Assembly (NCBI GenBank): GCA_963781725.1
Contig: CAWAGV010000002.1
Location: 2,232,001 to 2,296,000, forward strand
Source of the DNA: BOG-931 sp963781725
GTDB taxonomy: Bacteria > Pseudomonadota > Alphaproteobacteria > Rhizobiales > Xanthobacteraceae
Length of the DNA: 64,000 bases
Reading direction: 5' to 3'
Made by a program: the position numbers and the translations under genes. The notes beneath the pieces were generated by a model that searched no databases, had not been told where the DNA came from, and saw nothing but the letters and a program-made list of their open reading frames with translations. This document shows, piece after piece, positions 17,142-23,780 of the stretch. How positions within the stretch are numbered: position 1 is the stretch's first letter; each line of letters starts with the position of its first letter.

Positions 17142-17896
17142 CAATGACTGACATTCCGATGAGGCAGCGAAAGGACTTTCGGCGGATCGGGATACTGCTG
17201 CCGTCCTCGAGCTCCGTGCAGGAGGCCGACATCGGCGGAGCGCTGCCGGACGACATTACCCTGCACGTCGCGCGCATGCGATTGAACAACGTGGATGCGG
17301 AATCGACCCTGCGGATCGTCCAGGAAATCGAAGGCGAAAGTCAAAAGCTGGCCGATGTCGATGTTGACGTCATCATTTTTCCGGCGACTGCGCCTTCGTC
17401 GCGCATGGGCCCGGGATACGATCAGGAATTGATCAAGCGAATAAGCGCGGCAAGCGGGAAGCCGGCCACCACGGCCTCGACCGCGCTGCTTGAGGCGTTG
17501 CGGGTGCTTTCGGTCAAACGCATCGTGCTCGGCGCGCCGTGGAGCGCTTCGGTCAACCAGTCCGTTACGGCGTTTCTGGAAGCAAACGGAATCGAAGTCA
17601 TCGCGCAAGAGGCGCTCGGGATCGTCCGCAATCTCGATATCGGGTTGCTCGATCCGCAAACCGCTTTCGATGTCGGACGCCGCGTGGACAGACCGGAAGC
17701 CGACGCAGTCATGCTGGCCTGCGGCAACTGGAGTACGTTCGGCATCATCGACCGGCTTGAGCGCGATCTGGGAAAGCCCGTGCTGACGACGAACCAGGTC
17801 AGTCTGTGGCATGCGCTGAAGATGATGGGCACGCGGCCCCTTGATGGGGTTGGCGTTTTGCTGCGGCAGCATCTGGGCGCGGAAGCCGCGAGATGA
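17138..17896 (+). CDS. Asp/Glu racemase superfamily protein (maleate isomerase / arylmalonate decarboxylase type)
   Basis: The 252-residue protein resembles the maleate isomerase and arylmalonate decarboxylase branch of the Asp/Glu/hydantoin racemase superfamily. It has only one cysteine, in MLACGNWSTF (about residue 193), matching the C-terminal catalytic cysteine. The N-terminal cysteine position is replaced in PATAPSSRMGPGY. Single-cysteine members are decarboxylases rather than two-base racemases, so a non-racemase reaction is plausible. The GTG at 17138 overlaps the hyuB stop; an ATG two codons later is an alternative start. Confidence 0.82.
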   Translation: MTMTDIPMRQRKDFRRIGILLPSSSSVQEADIGGALPDDITLHVARMRLNNVDAESTLRIVQEIEGESQKLADVDVDVIIFPATAPSSRMGPGYDQELIKRISAASGKPATTASTALLEALRVLSVKRIVLGAPWSASVNQSVTAFLEANGIEVIAQEALGIVRNLDIGLLDPQTAFDVGRRVDRPEADAVMLACGNWSTFGIIDRLERDLGKPVLTTNQVSLWHALKMMGTRPLDGVGVLLRQHLGAEAAR

Positions 17897-17942
17897 CGCG
17901 AGATAGACTGTTCCGGCGGCAAAGGCGCCGTGGTTTGTGAGG

Positions 17943-19223
17943 TCAGCTTTGCCCGAGAATTGCCTGCGCTGTCTCGAGCCCGCTTGCCAGTGCCGCTTCG
18001 ATCGTCCCCATTTCCGGGCCCCCGTAAGCCGCCTCACCTGAAAAGCGGATAGGGCGGCCGTCCGCCGCTATGAGCGCCGACCGTGCGGTGTTGGTGTCGA
18101 GCGTGGCGTAGGAATAGGCGCCGCGCGCGAAGGGATCCTTGGCCCAGTCGATCGCCCGCGCCGTCACCAGTTTCTGCATCAATTGCTTCGGATCGAGCCC
18201 GAAGATGCCGGCGAGCGACGCGACTCCCGCCTCGATCAATTCCTGCTCGCTGAAGCGCGCCATGGCTTCGGTCTTCGGCCCGCCGAACCAGCCCGTGAGC
18301 AGCGGGACGGCAGCGGGATGCTGGGTCCACCAGACCGGTATCCGCGCGTCCGAAATCAGGAATGACAGTTCGGCAAGCTCGGCGCGCTGCTCGCGCCACC
18401 AGCAGGTCTGGAACAGCAGCAGAAACTTGATGACATTACCAAAGCCGATCTTCGCAGCGGCTTCGGCTTTTTCGCGTTCCGGTGCAGGAAGCGCGATCTC
18501 TTTCAGGAGCGGAAGAGGCACCGTGAGGATGACGGTATCGCTCTCATATGCCTCGCCGTTGGTGCAACGGACGACGCATCCTCGATCGCTGACTTCGATC
18601 GCGGTAACGGCCGAGTTGAGACGGATTGTGACGCCGTGTCTGCGGCATTCCCCGGCGAGAAAATCGGCCAACGCGCCATAGCCGCCGGCAACCCGGGACT
18701 GCATGCGTTGCCCGCTATCCATCCATTCGTCGCGCAGGGCCAGAACGCTTGCCCGTTGCGGGTCGGCGGCGTCGTAGCCTTCGACCATTCCCGTGATGGA
18801 GCGTCTCAACTGCGTGTACGCCGCCCCTGGAAAATAGCGCTGCAGGAATTGCGCGACCGGCATATCGGACTGCAATTCCGTCAGCCGCCGGTGGAGTTCG
18901 TCGTCGTGCGGACCGGACGGATCGCCTTGCGAGAACGCGCCGCTCTCGACATGCCAGGCCGCTCCCGCAAGCGGCAGCGTTGTCAGCCCGGCCTCGCGCA
19001 GCAGGCGTCGCGTGACGGGGGCCTCACCATGAACGAATTCGGCTCCGCCTTCGGCGGGGTATCCGAACGTGGCGGACGGAAGCGGGTCGATCCGGCCGCC
19101 GCATCTGTCCCGTGCTTCCAGTATCGTCACCCGTTTGCCGGCTCGCCCGAGTTCGCGCGCTGCGATCAGGCCAGCGGCTCCCGCTCCGATGACGACGATG
19201 CTCTCTGCTTGTGCGCGAGTCAT
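17943..19223 (-). CDS. flavin-containing amine oxidase
   Basis: The 426-residue protein has the N-terminal FAD-binding Rossmann motif IVVIGAGAAGLIAARELG followed by the acidic end of strand 2 (ILEARDRCGGRI). Near the C-terminus it has YSYATLDTNT and IRFSGEAAYGG, as in monoamine and polyamine oxidases. It would oxidise a primary or secondary amine, releasing aldehyde and hydrogen peroxide. It starts 11 bases after the P450 gene on the same strand and is probably co-transcribed with it. Confidence 0.88.
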   Translation of the reverse strand: MTRAQAESIVVIGAGAAGLIAARELGRAGKRVTILEARDRCGGRIDPLPSATFGYPAEGGAEFVHGEAPVTRRLLREAGLTTLPLAGAAWHVESGAFSQGDPSGPHDDELHRRLTELQSDMPVAQFLQRYFPGAAYTQLRRSITGMVEGYDAADPQRASVLALRDEWMDSGQRMQSRVAGGYGALADFLAGECRRHGVTIRLNSAVTAIEVSDRGCVVRCTNGEAYESDTVILTVPLPLLKEIALPAPEREKAEAAAKIGFGNVIKFLLLFQTCWWREQRAELAELSFLISDARIPVWWTQHPAAVPLLTGWFGGPKTEAMARFSEQELIEAGVASLAGIFGLDPKQLMQKLVTARAIDWAKDPFARGAYSYATLDTNTARSALIAADGRPIRFSGEAAYGGPEMGTIEAALASGLETAQAILGQS

Positions 19224-19234
19224 TCAAGCGCGGA

Positions 19235-20443
19235 CTACTGGACCCGCGTCATCCGCACCGGAAGCTTGCTCACGGCGCGCAGCGTGTTGTGCATGAGCCG
19301 TTCCGGCTTGCCGACGAGCTCGATCGAGGCGACACGCTCCAGCATTGCCGTCATCAGCGCCTCGATTTCCAGCCGTGCGATCATCTGCCCAACGCAGGCG
19401 TGAATGCCGGTGCCGAAGCCGACATGGCCGGCGACCTTGCGGCTGACATTGAAGCGCGCCGCTTCTTCCCATTTTCGCGGGTCGCGATTGGCCGCAGCGA
19501 TCGAGACATAGATTTTCTCGCCGGCATCGATCGGCGTGCCGGCGAGCTCCGTTTTCCGCGTCGTGGTGCGGAAGTAACACTGGAATGGTGTCTCGAAGCG
19601 CATGACCTCTTCGAATGCGGCGCGCGCCTTCGCGGGCTCTTGCCGCAGCTTCTGCCACTCGCCCGGATTTTCGGCGAAGCAGAGGATGGCGTTGCCGACG
19701 GCGTGAACCGTGGTGTCAATGCCGGCGGACAAAAACGAGCGTACTAGCAGGGCGGCTTCCTGCTCGGTGACTTCGCCGGTGTCGGCGTATTTGTAGACTT
19801 CGGCGCCTAGGCTGCCGGGACGTAACGCATTGCGCGCACAGCGCTGCATCACCCAGGGCAGGATCTTGTCCACGGGCGCGAGCGCTGCATGATAGAGATC
19901 GTTCTTCGGGCCCATGGTGTTGAACACCATGCTCCCGTAAGGCAACAGCATTTCGCGCTCTTCGGCGGCGATGCCGACCGCGTCTGGAAATACCTTGAGC
20001 GGGTAGGGGATCGAGATTTCGGCGACGGCGTCGAAGGTGCCAAGCGCCAGCACCTTGTCGATTACCCGCGCCGCTTCCTGATAGAAGCCGTCACGCAGGG
20101 CGCGGAGCAGGTTCGGCGCCACCGCGCGGTTCATGACGGTGCGGGCGCGCGTGTGAGTCGGCGGGTCGGTTTCGAGCAGCAGGCTCGGCGGCCGCCAATT
20201 GCCCTCTTTATGAAAATTGGCAATTCCAACACCGCCACCTGAACCGAAGATCTCCCAGTTGTTGAGTATGGTGCTGACCGGATCGTAGCGCGTCACCGCC
20301 CACACGTCGTAGCGCGGCAGGCGGACGACCGCGCCAAGCTCCCGGAGCTGTTCGTGGAACGGGTAGGGATCGGCGAGGAATTCGCGCGAAAACGGATCGA
20401 TGTCCGAGGACGCTGCGGTCTCTTTCAGTTGCGGCACTGCCAT
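19235..20443 (-). CDS. cytochrome P450
   Basis: This is a 402-residue soluble bacterial P450. It has the I-helix motif SAGIDTTVHAV, the K-helix EEVMR, and the heme loop FGTGIHACVG with the ligand cysteine at about residue 350. The ATG at 20443 follows GGAGG at good spacing, while the frame upstream to 20599 has no such support. P450s of this type hydroxylate or demethylate small molecules using ferredoxin. Its pairing with an amine oxidase suggests oxidation of an amine-bearing or O-methylated aromatic compound, which is inference. Confidence 0.93.
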   Translation of the reverse strand: MAVPQLKETAASSDIDPFSREFLADPYPFHEQLRELGAVVRLPRYDVWAVTRYDPVSTILNNWEIFGSGGGVGIANFHKEGNWRPPSLLLETDPPTHTRARTVMNRAVAPNLLRALRDGFYQEAARVIDKVLALGTFDAVAEISIPYPLKVFPDAVGIAAEEREMLLPYGSMVFNTMGPKNDLYHAALAPVDKILPWVMQRCARNALRPGSLGAEVYKYADTGEVTEQEAALLVRSFLSAGIDTTVHAVGNAILCFAENPGEWQKLRQEPAKARAAFEEVMRFETPFQCYFRTTTRKTELAGTPIDAGEKIYVSIAAANRDPRKWEEAARFNVSRKVAGHVGFGTGIHACVGQMIARLEIEALMTAMLERVASIELVGKPERLMHNTLRAVSKLPVRMTRVQ

Positions 20444-20598
20444 TGCCACCCTCCGCGTCGCGCCATCCTCGATAGATCGCGCCGCGGCGTCAACCTTTGA
20501 GCATGCCGAGCCCCGCCATTCCTCGGGAACCAATCCAGCGTCCGGATCATTGGTGTGGAAGGCGCAAACATTGCGCCGAACGCTTTTTGGAGAGGACA

Positions 20599-20940
20599 AT
20601 GGATAAGAAAGTTGCCGGACTTCTGGGAGCTGCCGCGGCGATCGCGACGGTCGGAGGCGCGAATGCCACCGAGGTGCAAGGGAATCCTGTCAATCATGCC
20701 GCAAGCTATCGGGAGCTGCTCGATCCCGTGCCGAACGCGCTTGCCGCCTTGAAAGCCGAGGAGGCGCGACGGACATCCGCTCCGAGCGCCTCGGAAAAGC
20801 TGGCACAGGTGACCATCGGTATTGGCCATCATCACCACCACCATCATCACCATATGGTGCCGCGGGTCCATGTTCGCGTTCTGCCGCATCCTCATCACCA
20901 CCATCATCACCATCACCACAGCAGCTATTACGGCCGCTGA
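20599..20940 (+). CDS. small secreted polyhistidine protein
   Basis: The 113-residue protein has a signal peptide (MDKKVAGLLGAAAAIATVGG, cut near ANA) and two runs of nine consecutive histidines at residues 77-85 and 99-107, plus scattered histidines between. The runs mix CAT and CAC codons, so they are native. A GGAGAGG ribosome-binding site precedes the ATG. Such a protein would bind divalent metals (Ni, Zn, Cu) in the periplasm. No metal transporter lies next to it and the family is unrecognised. It is divergent from the P450. Confidence 0.8.
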   Translation: MDKKVAGLLGAAAAIATVGGANATEVQGNPVNHAASYRELLDPVPNALAALKAEEARRTSAPSASEKLAQVTIGIGHHHHHHHHHMVPRVHVRVLPHPHHHHHHHHHSSYYGR

Positions 20941-20954
20941 GTGAAGAGCAAACA

Positions 20955-20983
20955 GGCCGGGTCACTCGTGGGCCCGGCCTTTT
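20955..20983 (+). terminator. rho-independent terminator after the polyhistidine gene
   Basis: GGCCGGG at 20955-20961 pairs with CCCGGCC at 20973-20979, and four T follow. The stem overlaps the last codons of the convergent gene at 20962. Confidence 0.75.
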
Positions 20984-21684
20984 GCTGCGCGCAGCAGATA
21001 ACGGTAGGTGCCGTCAAAGACGGTGTCGGTGTCTGAGGTCCAGGTCGAGTCGGCCGCAAGTTGCGGGCGGCTGGCGTGGATACGCCGCCCGCGCATCTCC
21101 CGTTCGGCGGCTTCTTCTTCGTTCATCGCTACCAGATTGATGTCGCAGGTCACCGGCAGCACGAGGATTTGAAGCATCGGTTCGTCGGGCCGAAAGATAT
21201 GAACTTGGCCTTCGGTCGGTGCTTTGAAAACAATGAACGAAATCATCGGCCACCATTCGGTGCGCAACAGAGCCGGTACGGCGATCGGACAGGTGCCGGT
21301 GATATCGGTGTAGAAGCGTGGATGCGGCTCTGTGCGAACAGCCCAATCGGGACCGACATTCAGATCGAGGAGCAGCTGGTGGGTATAGAAGTCGCGGCCA
21401 AAGGTGCGAAAAGGCGGCCACTGTAAATCACCGTCGGGAGCGGGGCCGAAGTCGCCATCGAAATGCAGCTGCCCATCCTTTCTTGAGACGTGCAGTTCGT
21501 TCTCGTAGGGATAAAAGATCTCAATTCCGTACTGCGCCCCCTCGGTAAAGGGCGCGCAATGCCAAGCGTATTCGTGCGAACCGTCGGCGCGCGGCGCCGG
21601 CTTTCCGGCCCATCCGGGCATCTCCAATTTCGTTTTGCGTGGCTGCAAGCCCGGATTGAAGTGCCTAAATTTGACGTCGAGCAT
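20962..21684 (-). CDS. conserved hypothetical cytoplasmic protein
   Basis: I do not recognise this 240-residue protein. It has no signal peptide or membrane segment and is rich in aromatic residues (for example AWHCAPFTEGAQYGIEIFYPY and LRTEWWPMISFIVF). The pattern suggests a mostly beta-strand fold. The ATG at 21684 follows GAGGGG closely; a GTG at 21708 is an alternative start. It is convergent with the polyhistidine gene and divergent from the heat-shock unit. Confidence 0.7.
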   Translation of the reverse strand: MLDVKFRHFNPGLQPRKTKLEMPGWAGKPAPRADGSHEYAWHCAPFTEGAQYGIEIFYPYENELHVSRKDGQLHFDGDFGPAPDGDLQWPPFRTFGRDFYTHQLLLDLNVGPDWAVRTEPHPRFYTDITGTCPIAVPALLRTEWWPMISFIVFKAPTEGQVHIFRPDEPMLQILVLPVTCDINLVAMNEEEAAEREMRGRRIHASRPQLAADSTWTSDTDTVFDGTYRYLLRAAKGRAHE

Positions 21685-21809
21685 CAGCCCCTCGGTGATC
21701 GTAGACACCCTGCCAGTAGAAAAGTTTCACTGGCGGGCAAAGTTCCCTCGCGACAGCCGTAGGCCCGCTAAAGCCCTAAAAGTAGCCGGTTATCGGGCTT
21801 TTGGCAGTC

Positions 21810-21840
21810 CTTGAACGCATTATTTGGCAGGGCCATATAA
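21810..21840 (+). promoter_or_regulatory. RpoH (sigma-32) heat-shock promoter
   Basis: CTTGAA at 21810-21815 and CCATATAA at 21833-21840 are separated by 17 bases. This closely matches the alphaproteobacterial RpoH consensus (CTTG...N17...CCATAT or CCTATAT type). Transcription would start about 21846, exactly where the first hairpin of the predicted thermometer begins. Confidence 0.8.
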
Positions 21841-21845
21841 TGAAC

Positions 21846-21930
21846 GGCCTCCGGGAAATGGTTTTCCGGTGGTCAAAAAGGGGTGCCATAAAGGGCCCCG
21901 CCAAAGTCGCTTGAAAAGGGCTTTGAAACC
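21846..21930 (+). promoter_or_regulatory. ROSE-like RNA thermometer in the hsp20 5' leader
   Basis: Three consecutive hairpins fill the leader. Hairpin 1 spans 21846-21874 (8-bp inner stem 21851-21858 with 21862-21869). Hairpin 2 spans 21880-21899 (GGGG with CCCC plus two inner pairs and a bulged G). Hairpin 3 spans 21902-21925: CAAAGUC and CUU pair with AAG and GGCUUUG around a GAA loop, leaving G21909 bulged. Hairpin 3 buries the ribosome-binding site AAGGG (21916-21920), and its 5' side contains UCGCU, matching the ROSE consensus U(U/C)GCU. ROSE elements melt on heating and release translation of small heat-shock genes. Confidence 0.75.
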
Positions 21931-22356
21931 ATGTCCAGGGTTTCGTCGCTATCGAGTCCCTTCCTGCTTGGCTTCGACGAGATCGAGCGCGTGCTCGACC
22001 GCGTCGGCAAAGCGGCGGACGGCTACCCTCCCTACAATATCGAGCGGATAGCGCGTAACGGGAACGCGCCCGAGCGTCTGCGCATTACCCTAGCGGTCGC
22101 AGGCTTCACCCGCGATCAGCTCGATGTAACAGTAGAGGAGAGCCAGCTCGTCATCCGCGGTCGCCAACAGGACGACAAAAGCCGGGAATACATCCACCGC
22201 GGCATTGCCGCGCGCCAATTCCAGCGCACCTTCGTGCTGGCGGACGGCATGGAAGTTTCCGGTGCGGACCTGAAAAACGGATTGCTGTCGATTGATCTGG
22301 CGCGCCCGCAACCCGAGCGCATCGTTAAATCGATCTCAATCAAAGAGTGCGATTAA
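21931..22356 (+). CDS. Hsp20 small heat-shock protein
   Basis: This is a 141-residue alpha-crystallin-domain chaperone of the class A rhizobial type (IbpA-like). It has the N-terminal arm FLLGFDEIERVLDRV, a central crystallin domain from about residue 35 (LRITLAVAGFTRDQLDVTVE), and the A-X-X-X-n-G-v-L-like segment GADLKNGLLSIDL. It binds unfolding proteins as oligomers. It is controlled by the RpoH promoter and ROSE-like leader just upstream and is followed by the DUF1150 gene. Confidence 0.93.
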   Translation: MSRVSSLSSPFLLGFDEIERVLDRVGKAADGYPPYNIERIARNGNAPERLRITLAVAGFTRDQLDVTVEESQLVIRGRQQDDKSREYIHRGIAARQFQRTFVLADGMEVSGADLKNGLLSIDLARPQPERIVKSISIKECD

Positions 22357-22398
22357 GAAACCAGTAGGACTCGACCAACATGAAAGGAGTCGAGGGCC

Positions 22399-22674
22399 AT
22401 GTCACTTGAAACGAACCGTACAGAGAACCCGATCCAAATCACCCCGGAAGCGCTCGCGCACCTTGGCGACGGACGTATCGCCTACGTCAAGACGATCCGC
22501 TCCGAAGACGTAGCGGCGATGTTTCCGCAGATGCAGGTGCCGAAGATAGCGCCCGGTGTGAAACTGTTCGCACTGCATGCGGCCGACGGCACGCCCATCA
22601 TGCTGACCGACAGCCGTGAGGCCGCCGTTGCCAACGCCTGGAGTCAGGAGCTCGAGGCCGTCAGCGTGCACTAA
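22399..22674 (+). CDS. DUF1150 family protein
   Basis: This 91-residue acidic cytoplasmic protein matches DUF1150 (ALAHLGDGRIAYVKTIRSED and KLFALHAADGTPIMLTDSRE). The family is commonly found beside small heat-shock genes in Alphaproteobacteria; its function is not established. It lies 42 bases after hsp20 with an AAGGAG ribosome-binding site and before a strong terminator, so it is part of the heat-shock transcript. Confidence 0.88.
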   Translation: MSLETNRTENPIQITPEALAHLGDGRIAYVKTIRSEDVAAMFPQMQVPKIAPGVKLFALHAADGTPIMLTDSREAAVANAWSQELEAVSVH

Positions 22675-22699
22675 CCGCAGTTGCGACTGGAAACGAGAT

Positions 22700-22726
22700 C
22701 GGGGCCGGCATTGCCGGCCCCGTTTT
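22700..22726 (+). terminator. rho-independent terminator after DUF1150
   Basis: GGGGCCGGC (22701-22709) pairs perfectly with GCCGGCCCC (22713-22721) across an ATT loop, extended by a C-G pair, and is followed by TTTT. Confidence 0.9.
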
Positions 22727-22747
22727 CATTTGCTGTGTAGCTTGCTG

Positions 22748-23209
22748 CTAGGCGGCGCTGGCCGACGGCATCGCCAGCACGGCGTAAAGCGATTCCGCGT
22801 CTTTCGACGCACGCAGTTTGTGCGTTACGGCGGGTTCGCGCAGCAGGCGGGCAACGCGCGCCAAAGCTTTCAAGTGATCGGCGCCGGCGCCCTCGGGCGC
22901 AAGCAGCAGGAAGATAAGGTCGACCGGCTGGCCGTCGAGCGCCTCGAAATCGATCGGCCGGTCGAGCCGGGCAAATAAACCGAACAGCCGCGTCAAATTG
23001 GCCATTTTGCCGTGCGGTATGGCGATGCCGTTGCCGATCGCCGTCGAACCGAGTTTCTCGCGCTGCGTCAGGATCTCAAAAATCTGCCGCTCGTTTTGGC
23101 CGCTGAGCGCAGCGGCGCGCGCCGCAAGTTCCTGCAGCGCCTGTTTCTTGCTGTTGACCTTGAGCGCCGGCAGAACCGCATTCGGTGCAACGAGATCGTC
23201 GAGCGGCAT
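22748..23209 (-). CDS. ptsN: PtsN, nitrogen-regulatory EIIA(Ntr)
   Basis: The 153-residue protein is the terminal phospho-acceptor of the nitrogen PTS. The active-site histidine is at about residue 66 in GNGIAIPHGKMANL. The length matches the family when translation starts at the ATG at 23209 (MPLDDLVAPNAVLPALKV) rather than further upstream. In rhizobia this system tunes potassium transport, nitrogen metabolism and polymer storage. It is the last gene of the lpt-rpoN-hpf-ptsN block. Confidence 0.93.
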   Translation of the reverse strand: MPLDDLVAPNAVLPALKVNSKKQALQELAARAAALSGQNERQIFEILTQREKLGSTAIGNGIAIPHGKMANLTRLFGLFARLDRPIDFEALDGQPVDLIFLLLAPEGAGADHLKALARVARLLREPAVTHKLRASKDAESLYAVLAMPSASAA

Positions 23210-23308
23210 GAAAGGCTGACCTGGAAAGCTGACCTGGAATGAAACTGTAAGCCCCGGGGCCGAGAGCGTCATCGGCTCTTACGGAACCGCACCAAAACTT
23301 TTAGGGGT

Positions 23309-23351
23309 GCATGATCGTTCCCGAAAACGGTACCCCTTTTCCGGACCATGC
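23309..23351. repeat. palindromic repeat, copy 1
   Basis: GCATG at 23309-23313 is mirrored by CATGC at 23347-23351, with CCGAAAA and TTTTCCGG parts inside. It resembles the element at 43837-43885 (both contain GCATGATC near the left end and ACCATGCTC at the right end). It lies between hpf and ptsN, just past the shortened end of hpf. Confidence 0.65.
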
Positions 23352-23391
23352 TCGTTAGGGCGGCGGACCATAGGGAGAGGCCGAACTCTCG

Positions 23392-23700
23392 TCAATGGGC
23401 GTCGGCGCGATGGTCTTTAAGCCTGCGATGATAGCGGCGCAACTGTTTTTCCAGACGCAGTATCGCCTGGTCCGCGCTGGCATAAGCGTTGGCGGCCGCG
23501 GCCTCGGCGTGAAGTGTAACTTTGGAATCGAGGTGAATCGCGCATTCGGTACGGAACCCGAACCCGTCCTGCGCCAGGGTAACGTGTCCCGAATAACCGC
23601 CGTCAAAATACTTGTCCGCGGCTTCAGCGATCCGTCCGTTGAGCCGGCCGCGCAAAGCCTCGCCAACCTCGATGTTCTTGCCGGATATGCGAAATGACAT
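23392..23700 (-). CDS. hpf: ribosome hibernation promoting factor, short form
   Basis: The 102-residue protein aligns with the N-terminal domain of HPF/RaiA (MSFRISGKNIEVGEALRGR, KYFDGGYSGHVTLAQDGFGF, and the basic AILRLEKQLRRYHRRLKDH). This domain sits in the ribosomal decoding site during dormancy. Alphaproteobacterial versions are normally the long type (about 190-200 residues) with a C-terminal dimerisation domain. Here the frame stops straight after the first domain and only about 180 bases separate it from ptsN, so the second domain is absent. The ATG at 23700 has a GGAGG site. Confidence 0.85.
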   Translation of the reverse strand: MSFRISGKNIEVGEALRGRLNGRIAEAADKYFDGGYSGHVTLAQDGFGFRTECAIHLDSKVTLHAEAAAANAYASADQAILRLEKQLRRYHRRLKDHRADAH

Positions 23701-23780
23701 AGACGCCTCCGTCAAAGGGTCCGATCAGATTCGACTTAGGTATTCGCCGGTGAAGTTTCAACGCGGTATGGCGGCGCGGT

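Noticed and set aside
15348..17144. Minus-strand open frame of 598 codons
   Set aside because: Antisense to hyuB, which has a full family match.
20824..20930. Polyhistidine runs as a cloning-tag artefact
   Set aside because: Codons are mixed, two runs are present within a signal-bearing gene, and the flanks are normal chromosome.
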